From: JAPPHY01 sp965247535
GTDB lineage: Bacteria > Chloroflexota > Dehalococcoidia > Lucifugimonadales > UBA2985
Direction of reading: 5' to 3'
DNA length: 64,000 nt
Assembly (NCBI GenBank): GCA_965247535.1
Contig: OZ252018.1
Location: forward strand, 1,612,001-1,676,000
Shown: positions 27,654 to 37,016 of the stretch, one piece after another
How positions within the stretch are numbered: position 1 is the stretch's first letter
Layout of the letters: each line of letters opens with the position of its first letter
Made by a program: the position numbers and the translations under genes
Notes under the pieces: model-generated
The model's database searches: none
What the model was told of the DNA's origin: nothing
Seen by the model: only the letters and a program-made list of their open reading frames with translations

Positions 27654-29459
27654 CTATCCGGAGTCCGTGCCGGAGTACAACTCCTTCAGCTGCTGATTGA
27701 TTTCCTGTGCCCTGTCCCGTGACTGCTCAAGTCCGGCGATGTCCTTCCAGTCCGCGTCCTCCAACCCCTCCAGCAGGGCAAGTTCCTGTACCTTGAAGAA
27801 ACGTTCCTTCAGGCGGACCACCACCGCCTGGAGACTCCTCTCCCGGTCCTTGATGTTCAGGGGAGGTTCCTCGGAGTTCAGGAGGGCCTGCAGATGATCG
27901 GCCAGATCAACGGGCACACTCCCACTCATCTCCTCTATTGTATCGCAGGCAAGCCATTTTGTGAAGACGTCCCTGTTCTCCGACTGCTCGAAGTAGTCCG
28001 GTGAAATGTCGACTCCACTTTCCCTCAGTTCCGGATGCCTGAGCAGAAGCGAGAGGCAGTGCTCCTCAAGGCTGACCGGCGCCGGAACGCCCGCGGATCC
28101 TTGGGCTGCCGCACGCCTCGCCGTTCCGGCGGCAGGGCGCCGCTGCGAGCGCCACACGTACCGCTCAAGCTCAGTCTCGCTCAGCACGACCGTCTCTGAA
28201 AGGCGGCGGATGTACCGGTGGTACGTGAAGGGGTTGCTCTCGCTCCTGATGAACGGCGCAAGCGCGTCCAGGAGCTGCCTTCTTCCGTCGTCGCTGCCCA
28301 TGTCGAACCGCGGCGGGAGCGCGTCCATGAGGAAGTCCATCAGGGGCTGCGCCTCCGCAACAAGCCTCTCCCACTCGGCCGCGTCCGAGCGGATGAGCTC
28401 GTCCGGGTCTCGGCCGGTCGGCAGAGGCGCGACCTTCAGCGAGGCGCTCAGATGGCGCTGGCTGAACACGATCCCGCTCCGGCCGCCGGCCCGCAGGTAG
28501 TCGATCTGCAGTGCCCGCCACGAGGACTCGAGGCTGCGGAGCGTGGCCTCCCTGCCCGCGTTGTCGGGGTCCAGCGCCTGCACGAAGTTGGTAGTCACGT
28601 TCCTGAGCAAGGCCACCTGCTGCTCGGTGAGAGCCGTGCCCATGGATGCCACCACGTTGGTGTAACCGTGCTGGTGCGCGGCAATCACGTCCATGTACCC
28701 CTCGACGATGACCGCGGCGCCGGTGCTGCCGATGCTCTCTCTCGCCATCGAAAAGCCGTAGAGGATGCCGCCCTTGTCGAACACCGGCGTACGCGGCGTA
28801 TTGAGGTACTTCGGCGTTCCGTCGTCCAGCGCCCTTCCGCCAAAGCCGGCCACCCTGCCCGAGGAGTCCAGGATTGGAAACATCAGCCGCCTGTGGAAGA
28901 GATCGCGCACCCCGCCGGCCCCGGAGCGTGTCGCCAGACCGACGGCAACTGCCTCCTCCTCCGAGTGGCCCCTGCCCAGCAGGTGGCGCAGTAGGGCCTC
29001 GCGGCCGCCGGGGCTAAGGCCAAGCCCGAACCGCTCGGCCGTTTCGTTGTCGATGCCCCTCTGGCGCAGGTACTCCCGCGCCTGCGTTCCCTCCTGCGAC
29101 CCCAGCACAAGGCGGAAGTATTCGAACGCCTCATCGTTCAGCCGATACAGCGCATCGTGGCGGCTTCTGGCCTCTCGCGACGGGAGCTGTACCCCGGTGC
29201 GCTGCGCCAGTCCCGCGAGCGCCTGCCCGAAGTCCTGGTTCTCGGACTTCATCACGAAGGTGATCACGTCCCCGCCGGTTGCGCACGCGCCGAAGCAGCG
29301 CCACGTCTGCCGCTCCGGGAATACGATGAAGGACGGCGTCCTCTCCGCGTGGAATGGGCAGTTGGCCTTGTAGTTGCGCCCCGCCTTCTGGAGCGTCACG
29401 TGCTCCGAGACCACCTCCACAATGTCCGCCCGGCTCTTTACGTCCTGTACAGCCGTCAT
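27654..29459 (-). CDS. dnaG: DNA primase
   Basis: 601 residues. Synthesises RNA primers at the replication fork. N-terminal CHC2-type zinc domain (CPFH near residue 34, with WRCFGACATGGD), catalytic core, TOPRIM domain (VIVEGYMDV, with the Glu and later DPDNAG metal ligands), and a C-terminal DnaB-interacting region with the SLLLRHPELRE motif. Start ATG 29459. Lies upstream of rpoD in the same direction. Stop TAG. Confidence 0.97.
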   Translation of the reverse strand: MTAVQDVKSRADIVEVVSEHVTLQKAGRNYKANCPFHAERTPSFIVFPERQTWRCFGACATGGDVITFVMKSENQDFGQALAGLAQRTGVQLPSREARSRHDALYRLNDEAFEYFRLVLGSQEGTQAREYLRQRGIDNETAERFGLGLSPGGREALLRHLLGRGHSEEEAVAVGLATRSGAGGVRDLFHRRLMFPILDSSGRVAGFGGRALDDGTPKYLNTPRTPVFDKGGILYGFSMARESIGSTGAAVIVEGYMDVIAAHQHGYTNVVASMGTALTEQQVALLRNVTTNFVQALDPDNAGREATLRSLESSWRALQIDYLRAGGRSGIVFSQRHLSASLKVAPLPTGRDPDELIRSDAAEWERLVAEAQPLMDFLMDALPPRFDMGSDDGRRQLLDALAPFIRSESNPFTYHRYIRRLSETVVLSETELERYVWRSQRRPAAGTARRAAAQGSAGVPAPVSLEEHCLSLLLRHPELRESGVDISPDYFEQSENRDVFTKWLACDTIEEMSGSVPVDLADHLQALLNSEEPPLNIKDRERSLQAVVVRLKERFFKVQELALLEGLEDADWKDIAGLEQSRDRAQEINQQLKELYSGTDSG

Positions 29460-29541
29460 GGCAATGGCCTCACCTCAACGAGCTCTGGACCAACCGCCAC
29501 CATTGTACCAGTCCGCCGCCAATGCGGCCTGAGCAGACCGG

Positions 29542-30684
29542 TTACAGTTGCATCTCTCTTTGACCCGGCTGCTGGCTGATCGACCGCAGGTGCTCCTCCA
29601 GCTCCTCCAGGCTCCTCACCAGGACGTCGCCCCTCTGCCCGATGAATGGCGTTGGCTCGCGGGAGGCCTCCCAGAGTATGACCACCTTCTTGGTGGATGC
29701 GGCGGCGTATTCGATCTCGGACTGCACGCCGCCGGCTATCAGCGGCTCGCCGGATGCGTCCACGGGGAAGTAGGCCACGATCATCTCGGACTGGTCAATC
29801 AGCTTGTAGTCCCTAGCCACTATCTGCCCGTCAATGTCATACGCGATAGCCCCGATTTCACGGCGGCTTAGCCTCACCGTCTGCCCCAGCGCCGTGCACT
29901 CCACCTCGTCCGTACCGTCCGCCGTCCGCTGCGCAAGGTCCACCAACCGCTTCTCGTCTATCATCAGCGGGTCAAAGGCCGTGAGGTACTTTCTGGCCAG
30001 CCTGCGATATTCGACGACCTTCTCCCAGACGTCCGGCCTGGAACGCGCCCCGCTGATGGGATAGCTTACGTACGACGTCATCTTCCACGGCTCGAACATC
30101 AGGCTGTACATCACGTCCAGCGGCATAGTGGACACCTCCTCCTCGAGCGAGACGCCCAGAACGTAATGGGGCGTCTCCAGGACGGAGGCAAGAATCTCGG
30201 ACGCCAGCATCTCCTCCTCACGCCACACCAGCAGGTCCTTGAGACTGTAGCGAGTGTCGGGCGGCAGCTCACCCGACTCCTTGAACTGGTCGAGTCTCAG
30301 CTTGACGGCTTCAACGTCGTCTATGAGGGTGACGATGACGTCCGGCCGCAGGTCCCTAACCTCAGGCAGCTCGAAGGCCCGGAACAGGCGGTTGTTCCAC
30401 CGGAACACGGCGTGGGAGTTAACCAGCACGTTCGTCTTCTCGGCAACCTCGTTGCGCACGACGTTGAACGCTGACCGGCGCAGAGCGCCAAGCTGCGCGA
30501 GCGGCAGGTCGAGTATCTTGCCCTCCGCAAGACGGAGGCCGGACCGCCGGCTCTCAGCGTACATGATGTCGCCGATGTTGAAGATGGCCTGGATGCTCCG
30601 GCCCTTCTGGGCACAGTATTCGCCCAAGGCCTGAAGCTGGATCTTCTTGTCGATGCCGGTCTGCCCTGTGAAGAGGACCCGCAT
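29542..30684 (-). CDS. P-loop ATPase-like protein, function unknown
   Basis: 380 residues. The N-terminus FTGQTGIDKKIQLQAL resembles a P-loop but lacks the standard GK[S/T] ending, and DVIVTLIDDVEAV could be a Walker B strand, suggesting an adenylate-kinase-like AAA domain. The C-terminal part (about 280-370) with DQSEMIVAYFPV, GGVQSEIEYA and KKVVILWE resembles the nucleoside 2-deoxyribosyltransferase fold. No exact family recognised. GGAGA precedes ATG 30684. It sits between glmS and dnaG on the same strand, so a nucleotide-related or DNA-related role is possible. Stop TAA. Confidence 0.7.
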   Translation of the reverse strand: MRVLFTGQTGIDKKIQLQALGEYCAQKGRSIQAIFNIGDIMYAESRRSGLRLAEGKILDLPLAQLGALRRSAFNVVRNEVAEKTNVLVNSHAVFRWNNRLFRAFELPEVRDLRPDVIVTLIDDVEAVKLRLDQFKESGELPPDTRYSLKDLLVWREEEMLASEILASVLETPHYVLGVSLEEEVSTMPLDVMYSLMFEPWKMTSYVSYPISGARSRPDVWEKVVEYRRLARKYLTAFDPLMIDEKRLVDLAQRTADGTDEVECTALGQTVRLSRREIGAIAYDIDGQIVARDYKLIDQSEMIVAYFPVDASGEPLIAGGVQSEIEYAAASTKKVVILWEASREPTPFIGQRGDVLVRSLEELEEHLRSISQQPGQREMQL

Positions 30685-30801
30685 GAAGTGCTCTCCTTTC
30701 CGGGCAACGAGTGGTCTATCTAGCGGCAGCGTGTGCCGGGCAGGTGGCGAGGCCCGCTCGCGGGCCTCCGTGGAGCGGAATCTCAGGCGTCGGGCCTGGT
30801 C

Positions 30802-32646
30802 TCACTCGACCGTGACCGTCTTCGCCAGGTTCCTGGGCTGGTCCACGTCGCAGCCGCGCTTGACAGCGATGTGATAGGCCAGCAGCTGCAACGGCACGCT
30901 GGCCAGTATGCACGTCAGCAGCGGCGAGAGCTGCGGTATGTAGAGGACGTGGTCGGCCACGCCCGCCATCTCCTCGTCGCCCTCGGTTGCCACGGCAATG
31001 ACCGTACCGCCCCTGGCCTTCACCTCGAATATGCTGTTCAGCATCTTGTCTCGCAGGCCGTCGTTGGGGGCTATGGCAACGATGGGCATCGTTTCGTCGA
31101 CCAAGGCGATGGGGCCGTGCTTCATCTCGCCGGCCGGATACCCCTCGGCGTGGATATAGGCCATCTCCTTAAGCTTGAGCGCTCCTTCCATTGCGACTGC
31201 GTGGTTGGAACCGCGGCCAAGGTACAGGAAATGAGGTCTATCGTAGAAGAGCTCGGCGAGCGCCTCCGGCTGTTCTTGCCGCGACACCAGTTCGCCTAGC
31301 AGGTCCGGCAGCCTCGCAAGGTCCTCCAGGACGTCTCCCAGGTCCTCCTGAGGCAGGTAGCCCCGGCGCTTCCCTACGTAGGCTGCGAGGATGTAGAGCG
31401 CCTCCAGCGAGCACGTGAAGGTCTTGGTGGAGGCCACCCCGATCTCCGGCCCGCATCGCAGGTATACGCAGCCCTCCGCCATTCGCGTGGCGCCGCTTCC
31501 CTCCGCGTTGCAGACGGTGATCAGGCGCGCACCCTTTCGGGACGCCTCCTCCATTGCCGACAGGGTGTCCGCCGTTTCGCCGGACTGGCCCACGGACACA
31601 ACCAGCGTGCGCGAGTCCAGAATGGGGTCCCTGTACCTGAACTCGGACGCATTTTCCGCCTCCGACGGGATTCCCGCGAGCCGCTCCATCATGTGCCGCC
31701 CTATCATTGCCGCATGGTAGCTGGTTCCCATGGCCACGAATATCACGCGGTCGATATTGCGGAGGTCGTCGTCCGTAAGGTTGATGCCGTCCAGCGCGAC
31801 GTCCCAAGGGTCGAACAAGACGCGGCCGCGGAGCGTGGCGATTGCCGCCTGGGGCTGTTCCTGAATCTCTTTGAGTATGAAGTGGCTGTATCCGCCCTTT
31901 GCCACGGATACCGGGTCGTATGGCAGCGCCTGGGGCGACTTGCTGAGCGCGGCGCCCTCCAGCGTGGAGTAGACCGCGCGGTCCGCCGTCACTTCAACCA
32001 TCTCTCCAGCGGACAGGAAGGCCACGCGCTGCGTGTGGGGTATGATGGCCGGCAAGTCACTGGCCAGCAGCATCTCCCCTTCTCCGTAGCCGACCACGAT
32101 GCCACCGGCATTTCCAATTCGGAAGGCCATCACTTTTTCCGGCTCCTGCCTGAATGCGACGGCCACTGCCTGGGCGCCCCTGAGCCGCTTCGCAGTCAGG
32201 CGAACCGCCTCCTCAGTCGTGGCGCCGTTGCGGAGGAAGCTCTCCACCAGGTGGGGAAGCACCTCGCTGTCCGTCTCCGAGGCGAAGGTGTGGCCCTGGT
32301 CGATGAGCTCCTCACGCAGCTCGATGTAGTTCTCCACGATGCCGTTGTGGACGACAATGACGTCCTCGCGGCAATCGAGGTGCGGATGTGCATTGGAGAG
32401 GCTGGCCTCGCCGTGGGTTGCCCAGCGAGTGTGGCCGATGCCCACGTTGCCCACCGGCAGCGAGCCATTCATCGAGCTGACCAGGCTCTCCAGCTTGCCC
32501 GAGGCCTTCCGGACCGCCACGGAGCCGCCGGAAGAAAGCACGGCAATGCCGGCGCTATCGTAGCCCCTGTTCTCCAGGTTGGCGAGGCCCTCCAGAAGAA
32601 CGGGCGCCGCCTCCCCGCGTCCGGCGTATCCTATGATGCCACACAA
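30802..32646 (-). CDS. glmS: Glutamine--fructose-6-phosphate aminotransferase (isomerizing)
   Basis: 614 residues. Makes glucosamine-6-phosphate for cell-envelope amino sugars. The N-terminal glutaminase domain begins MCGIIGY, with Cys2 as nucleophile, and has GHTRWATHG and HNGIVENY. Two SIS isomerase domains follow (MGTSYHA, SQSGETADT, CNAEGSGATR). The C-terminus DQPRNLAKTVTVE carries the catalytic Lys region. It is 14 bases downstream of plsC and likely in the same transcript. Stop TGA. A glmS ribozyme is not seen, as expected outside Firmicutes. Confidence 0.97.
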   Translation of the reverse strand: MCGIIGYAGRGEAAPVLLEGLANLENRGYDSAGIAVLSSGGSVAVRKASGKLESLVSSMNGSLPVGNVGIGHTRWATHGEASLSNAHPHLDCREDVIVVHNGIVENYIELREELIDQGHTFASETDSEVLPHLVESFLRNGATTEEAVRLTAKRLRGAQAVAVAFRQEPEKVMAFRIGNAGGIVVGYGEGEMLLASDLPAIIPHTQRVAFLSAGEMVEVTADRAVYSTLEGAALSKSPQALPYDPVSVAKGGYSHFILKEIQEQPQAAIATLRGRVLFDPWDVALDGINLTDDDLRNIDRVIFVAMGTSYHAAMIGRHMMERLAGIPSEAENASEFRYRDPILDSRTLVVSVGQSGETADTLSAMEEASRKGARLITVCNAEGSGATRMAEGCVYLRCGPEIGVASTKTFTCSLEALYILAAYVGKRRGYLPQEDLGDVLEDLARLPDLLGELVSRQEQPEALAELFYDRPHFLYLGRGSNHAVAMEGALKLKEMAYIHAEGYPAGEMKHGPIALVDETMPIVAIAPNDGLRDKMLNSIFEVKARGGTVIAVATEGDEEMAGVADHVLYIPQLSPLLTCILASVPLQLLAYHIAVKRGCDVDQPRNLAKTVTVE

Positions 32647-32660
32647 GGACCGGTATCCCC

Positions 32661-33338
32661 TCAGTCGCTCCCGCCGCCAGGCGCCGGCGACGCGGCTCCG
32701 CTGTTCACCAGCGAATACGCCCCCCGGTAGCTCTCCGGCAGCAGTGCCGCTACTCGCTCCATTATCATTGTGGTTATGGCCTCGAACTGCCCCCGCACGA
32801 TTGTCCCCTCCATGTGAGGGATAGTGAATGGCTGGCCAATCCGTATGGTGAACGCTCCCTTGGGCATTACCACCTGCCAGGGAGGTCCAATTACCTCCGT
32901 GCCCACGATCCCCACGGGCAGGATGGGCGCCCTGGACCTGAGGGCTATCACGGCAATGCCGGGTATGGCCCTGCGCATGCCTCCCGGGCTGCGGGTGCCT
33001 TCCGGGAACATGCCAATGGCGGCGTCCCGATCCAGCATGCGCACGCTCTGCTGGATTGCGCCCAAGTCGTTACCGCTCTCGTTGAGCGGGAATGCACCGT
33101 ACGCCTTGAAGAACTGCGCCGCAGCCGGGTTCCGAAACAGGCCGCGCTTGGCCATGAAGGTTATCTTCCTGGGAATGCTGGCCGCCAATATGGGCGGGTC
33201 CATGTTGCTCTGGTGGTTGGACACGATGATGAGCGGCCCCATGGGCGGCACGTACTCAAGGCCCTCCACCTTCCAATCCCCAAATATGCGCAGCGCGCCA
33301 CGCATCAGCACGTTGGACACGCCGTATACAACGCCCAT
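32661..33338 (-). CDS. plsC: 1-acyl-sn-glycerol-3-phosphate acyltransferase
   Basis: 225 residues. Acylates lysophosphatidate to phosphatidate at the membrane. The Hx4D motif is NHQSNMDPP and the second block is FPEGTRSPGG. An N-terminal hydrophobic stretch and GIAVIALRSRAPILPVG fit the family. Its ATG overlaps the cmk stop (ATGA at 33335-33338 on the minus strand), so the two are translationally coupled. The cmk-plsC order is common in several bacterial phyla. Confidence 0.93.
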   Translation of the reverse strand: MGVVYGVSNVLMRGALRIFGDWKVEGLEYVPPMGPLIIVSNHQSNMDPPILAASIPRKITFMAKRGLFRNPAAAQFFKAYGAFPLNESGNDLGAIQQSVRMLDRDAAIGMFPEGTRSPGGMRRAIPGIAVIALRSRAPILPVGIVGTEVIGPPWQVVMPKGAFTIRIGQPFTIPHMEGTIVRGQFEAITTMIMERVAALLPESYRGAYSLVNSGAASPAPGGGSD

Positions 33339-34012
33339 CAGTCGTCTCCCGCCAGTGCGATGATACGTTCTACCACCTGATCTATGCCGATGCTTTCGGT
33401 GTTCAGCACGTATGCGCCCTCCGCGGGCCGCAGCGGCGAGTTCGCTCGTTCCGTGTCCAGCTTGTCGCGCTGGATCAGCTCGGCCAGGACCTGCTCAAGC
33501 TCCACGGCCTGTCCCCCCTCGCGCATCTCCTGGTGGCGGCGGCGAGCCCGCTCTTCCGGTGAGGCAGTGAGGAATATCTTTAGGTTGGCGTCCGGCAGCA
33601 CCACCGTGCCGATGTCCCTGCCGGCCATGATGAGCATGCCCTCACCGGCAAGAGCCCTTTGGCGCGCCACCATAGCCGCCCGTACGCCGGTGAATCTCGA
33701 GATTAGTGACACGCCCCGTTCGACCTCCTTGGTGCGAAGCAGGCCCGTTACGTCGTGGCCGTTCACGCTTATGCGGGAAACCCCGCTCTCGTCGCCTTCC
33801 GATACCTCAATGCCCGACGCTTCGGCAAGCGCCGTCACGTTCGCTTCGTCCTCCGGATCCAAGCCATCCTTGAGAGCCGCCCAGGTGATTGCACGGTACA
33901 TAACCCCGGTGTCAATGAATCGGTAGCCAAGGCGGGCGGCCAAGAGCGTGCCCACTGCGGACTTGCCCGCGGCCACCGGCCCATCTATGGCAATAGTCGA
34001 AGATCTGCTCAA
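33338..34012 (-). CDS. cmk: Cytidylate kinase
   Basis: 224 residues. Phosphorylates CMP and dCMP. P-loop GPVAAGKSAVG, substrate region FIDTGVMYRAITWA, GRDIGTVVLPDA and the lid RRRHQE all match the bacterial Cmk family. It ends in the overlap with plsC. Upstream is a 164-base gap to the DUF951 gene, where a promoter may lie, though I could not pick out boxes. Confidence 0.96.
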   Translation of the reverse strand: MSRSSTIAIDGPVAAGKSAVGTLLAARLGYRFIDTGVMYRAITWAALKDGLDPEDEANVTALAEASGIEVSEGDESGVSRISVNGHDVTGLLRTKEVERGVSLISRFTGVRAAMVARQRALAGEGMLIMAGRDIGTVVLPDANLKIFLTASPEERARRRHQEMREGGQAVELEQVLAELIQRDKLDTERANSPLRPAEGAYVLNTESIGIDQVVERIIALAGDD

Positions 34013-34176
34013 GTAACGCCCTTGCGTAGTGCTGAAAGCCGCGAACCCCGGACGGCCGGGTTTCCTGCAATTATATGTTCACTTCCCCGCGAGCACAAGC
34101 GCGGTCTCCCCGGCCCCGCCGATGGCGCGCAAGCTCACTGTCGGGAGTGACGGCCCGCTTCAGGCACACCGCACGC

Positions 34177-34365
34177 CTAGCGAGCAGCGCCCGACCTTGA
34201 CAGCCGCTTCTCCAGCGCGCGGCGCTCCAGCATGACCCTTCGACCGCAGGTTGCGCATCGAATGCCTATGTCGGCCCCCACGCGGTACACATCCCAACGG
34301 TAGCCCCCGCACGGGTGTACCTTGCGCAGGGTGACCACGTCACCCACCTTCCACTCCATAACCAC
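34177..34365 (-). CDS. DUF951 family protein
   Basis: 62 residues. Matches DUF951: VGDVVTLRKVHPCGG at the start, VYRVGADIGIRCATCGRRVMLERR in the middle. The HPCGG and CATCG Cys residues could bind zinc. Members occur in Gram-positive-like bacteria; function is not established. It lies 7 bases downstream of pyrF on the same strand and is short enough to be missed by gene callers. Confidence 0.88.
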   Translation of the reverse strand: MVMEWKVGDVVTLRKVHPCGGYRWDVYRVGADIGIRCATCGRRVMLERRALEKRLSRSGAAR

Positions 34366-34372
34366 CGGCCGC

Positions 34373-35182
34373 TCACCCCCTCGCGGCGTTTATGGCACGT
34401 CGAAGCTCGTCTGCTGCACGGCGCGCCGCGTCGGCGAAATCGTCGCGGCTCCGCGAGGCGTACAAGATGCCCCGCGAGGAGTTCACTATCAGTCCGCCGC
34501 CGTCGGCGTCAACGCCGCTGCTCACCGTGGCCTCAAGGTCTCCCCCCTGCGCACCAATGCCCGGCGCCAGAATTATCATGTCCGGGCACAGACGCCGCGC
34601 CGCCTCCATCTGCTGTGGAAACGTGGCGCCCAGGACCAGCCCGGCGTTTCCGCGTTCGTTCCACTCACGAGCCTTCAGCGCCACCTCCTCGAACAGTGGA
34701 CGCTTAGACCCGTCCCTTTCGACAGTCAGGTCCTGGAAGTCGACCGAGCCGGGGCCGGAGGTGTGGCAGAGCACCAGGACGCCGCGGTCGGAGTACTCCA
34801 GGAATGGCTCAACGGATTCGCGGCCTGGGTAGGGATTGACCGTCGCCGCGTCGAAGCTCCACCATTCGAACAGGGCCTTGGCGTAGGCCACGGCCGTGGT
34901 GCCTATGTCGCCCCGCTTGGCGTCGCAGATTACGGGTATCTCCGGCGGAATGCACTCCAGGGTGCGCCTGAGAGCCTCCAGGCCGGGAATGCCCAGCGCC
35001 TCGTAGAACGCAATGTTGGGCTTGTAGCAGCACACCAGGTCCGCCGTGGCCTCCACGATCGCCGCGTTGAACTCCGCCACGTCCTCGATGGGCATGAGTG
35101 ATGGGTCCGGGTCCAGACCCACGCACACCAGTGACTCGTTCTTGGTTGCTGCGGCCGTCAGTTTATCGCGGAATGTGGTCAC
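34373..35182 (-). CDS. pyrF: Orotidine 5'-phosphate decarboxylase (class 2)
   Basis: 269 residues. Decarboxylates OMP to UMP. The longer class 2 form is shown by VGLDPDPSLMP near the start and the catalytic DAKRGDIGTTA. NPYPGRESVEPFL and VGATFPQQM follow, and APGIGAQGGDLEATV marks the phosphate loop. Start ATG 35182, after a 76-base gap. First identifiable gene of the minus-strand run pyrF, DUF951, cmk, plsC, glmS. Confidence 0.95.
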   Translation of the reverse strand: MTTFRDKLTAAATKNESLVCVGLDPDPSLMPIEDVAEFNAAIVEATADLVCCYKPNIAFYEALGIPGLEALRRTLECIPPEIPVICDAKRGDIGTTAVAYAKALFEWWSFDAATVNPYPGRESVEPFLEYSDRGVLVLCHTSGPGSVDFQDLTVERDGSKRPLFEEVALKAREWNERGNAGLVLGATFPQQMEAARRLCPDMIILAPGIGAQGGDLEATVSSGVDADGGGLIVNSSRGILYASRSRDDFADAARRAADELRRAINAARG

Positions 35183-35258
35183 GTAGACTCCTTTCGTGAT
35201 TCAGGCCTGCCAATAGTGTAACGGGATGCAGGCGGTGGAACAAGGCCACGCTGGGCCT

Positions 35259-35531
35259 CTACCGGAAGCTGTGCGGGTAGTAGCGGCGCACGGCGTTCCA
35301 CTGCCCAGCGCGGTCTAGCGTCTCGATCTCGATCCACATCAGCCGCTCCTCAAACAGCTCTCTAGCGGATTCCATCGCCTCGCCCGCACGCCGGTACGCC
35401 TCTTCCAGCGTGTCCACCACCATGGACAATGGGGAAATAACAACCTGGGCAGGCCCGCCTATTGGCGTGCAGTACGCTACGTACCTGCACAACCATTCTT
35501 CAACTATCCAGTCGCTTGCCGTGGGATCCAT
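35259..35531 (-). CDS. Small hypothetical protein
   Basis: 90 residues with no family recognised. It is acidic with amphipathic helices (TLEEAYRRAGEAMESARELFEERL) and a Trp-rich start (IVEEWLCRYV). GC-rich third codon positions like its neighbours support coding. It lies between pyrF and the next hypothetical gene, all on the minus strand. Confidence 0.5.
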   Translation of the reverse strand: MDPTASDWIVEEWLCRYVAYCTPIGGPAQVVISPLSMVVDTLEEAYRRAGEAMESARELFEERLMWIEIETLDRAGQWNAVRRYYPHSFR

Positions 35532-35586
35532 ACTCTCCTAAGCTCTGGCCTTCACTACTCGGCAGCAGTTGTGCGCGCACAAATCT

Positions 35587-36363
35587 CTATGCGCGTGCGC
35601 GGAAGCGCTTGAGCTCCGCCAGAGCACTGAGACCTCCGTCCCGGGCCAGCCGGACCACCTCTGCCACAGCCAGTGCCGCCTCCAGCTGCTGCCTGCCGGG
35701 CCGCGGGACACGGAGCGCCCATGACGGAGGGTACTCCCGCGATGCGTACATCTGCGTTTCCTGCGCCTCGTCGGACTGTCCGGCCACCGCCTGGCTGACC
35801 AATGTCAGCGACCGCCGGTCCCTCGCGGCTGACACGCCGAGCGCGGCGGCCACCGACGGTGGAACCGTGCGCCCGAGCGCTCTCGCCGCCTCGGTTTCGC
35901 TCAGGCCGAGTGACAGGAAGAACGTGGCGTTGGATATCATCACCCGGAACGCCGCTGTGGCATATTCGCCCAGCCGCTCTTCCCTCGCATCGTCGCTGAA
36001 CGCAGCCCACGCAGCAGGGTCGATAGGGCGAAGTCGTTCGCGATCGCCGCCCCGCCCGGCCCGCCTCAGCTGCCTTGCGGAGAGGCGATGGCCGCGCCGG
36101 GTGGCAATGGTGCGGACCCGCCGCAGGCGTACCTCCATGTCCACAAGCCCCATTGCGCACAGCCTTCGCACCGACCGCGAGAAGGCCGAGACGTCCGCCC
36201 GGGTGGGAGTGGCTCTGCCCATCATCTGCGCAGCGCGCCGTACGGCTGAGCCGTAGGCAACGCGGCGGCGCGGCGCTCCCAGGGCGGCCACCAGCAGCAT
36301 GAGGGTGTGGCCGCGTAGCACGACGGACGCTCTGGAGTTTGGTGGAGATGGGGGCATCGTCAT
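35587..36363 (-). CDS. Hypothetical protein, possible DNA-binding fold
   Basis: 258 residues, Arg- and Ala-rich. Three long overlapping frames exist here; this one has the most protein-like residue mix. The first 100 residues (LLVAALGAPRRRVAYG, RRLCAMGLVDMEVRLRRVRTIATRRGHRLS) could form a winged helix, and a middle helical region (FSDDAREERLGEYATAAFRVMI) follows. Family unknown. The ATG at 36363 is only four bases from the end of tRNA-Leu(TAA), so a later start near 36300 (MLLVAALG) is possible. Confidence 0.6.
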   Translation of the reverse strand: MTMPPSPPNSRASVVLRGHTLMLLVAALGAPRRRVAYGSAVRRAAQMMGRATPTRADVSAFSRSVRRLCAMGLVDMEVRLRRVRTIATRRGHRLSARQLRRAGRGGDRERLRPIDPAAWAAFSDDAREERLGEYATAAFRVMISNATFFLSLGLSETEAARALGRTVPPSVAAALGVSAARDRRSLTLVSQAVAGQSDEAQETQMYASREYPPSWALRVPRPGRQQLEAALAVAEVVRLARDGGLSALAELKRFRARA

Positions 36364-36367
36364 CTTG

Positions 36368-36451
36368 TGCCCAGGGAGGGATTCGAACCCACACCCCCTT
36401 ATCGGGGAGCGGATTTTAAGTCCGCCGCGTCTACCCTTTCGCCACCTGGGC
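36368..36451 (-). tRNA. tRNA-Leu(TAA)
   Basis: Minus-strand cloverleaf with a long variable arm: acceptor GCCCAGG paired with CCTGGGC, discriminator A, anticodon loop containing TAA (GGACTTAAAATCC), T-loop TTCGAAT. CCA is not encoded (CAAG follows). Confidence 0.95.
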
Positions 36452-36518
36452 AGAGTGGAGGGTCACGCTCAAGGAGCAGAGGCTGCGCCGGTCGCCTCCT
36501 GCTCAGCGCTGGGGTGGT

Positions 36519-36594
36519 TGGAGGCGACGGGCGGATTCGAACCGCCGAATAGAGCTTTTGCAGAGCTCCGCCTTAACCACTTGGCTACGTCGCC
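36519..36594 (-). tRNA. tRNA-Cys(GCA)
   Basis: Acceptor GGCGACG/CGTCGCC, discriminator U as expected for Cys, anticodon loop CTGCAAA with GCA, T-loop TTCGAAT, CCA encoded. Confidence 0.95.
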
Positions 36595-36616
36595 CCGTAC
36601 CATCTTACCACGTTTG

Positions 36617-36703
36617 TGGTGCCGAGGAGGAGATTTGAACTCCTACGGGTTTGCACCCACGGCCCCCTCAAGACCGCGTGTCTACCAATTCCACCACCTC
36701 GGC
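36617..36703 (-). tRNA. tRNA-Leu(GAG)
   Basis: Acceptor GCCGAGG/CCTCGGC, discriminator A, anticodon loop TTGAGGG with GAG, long variable arm typical of Leu, T-loop TTCAAAT, CCA encoded. Confidence 0.94.
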
Positions 36704-36721
36704 ATAGCGCCCGCTTGGGTG

Positions 36722-36798
36722 TGGCAGGAGTGGGAGGACTCGAACCCCCGACCTGCGGTTTTGGAGACCGCTGCTCTAGCCAACTGAGCTACACTCCT
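36722..36798 (-). tRNA. tRNA-Trp(CCA)
   Basis: Acceptor AGGAGTG/CACTCCT, discriminator G as expected for Trp, anticodon loop CTCCAAA with CCA, T-stem and T-loop TTCGAGT, CCA encoded. Last of four minus-strand tRNA genes in 430 bases. Confidence 0.95.
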
Positions 36799-37016
36799 GC
36801 ACTGCCGCCGGCTGGGCCTGCCGGAGCGCCGAATGACAGCGGCCAAGTCCGGATGGTAAGTGTGAGTGATCGCACGACCGCTCTAGGCTAGCTCCAGTCC
36901 AAATATTGTGCCACAAATCCGTGCGGATTTACAGGGGTTGTCCGCCTCACGAGAGGCCATAGCACGAACTGATGCATGGTGCCCCACAATACGCCCGACA
37001 AAACGCACTTTCGTCT

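Noticed and set aside
35462..36394. Competing long frames (plus 264 aa and minus 279 aa) around 35.5-36.4 kb
   Set aside because: Both are rich in Arg/Ser/Pro with no hydrophobic core; the minus frame 35587-36363 is more protein-like.
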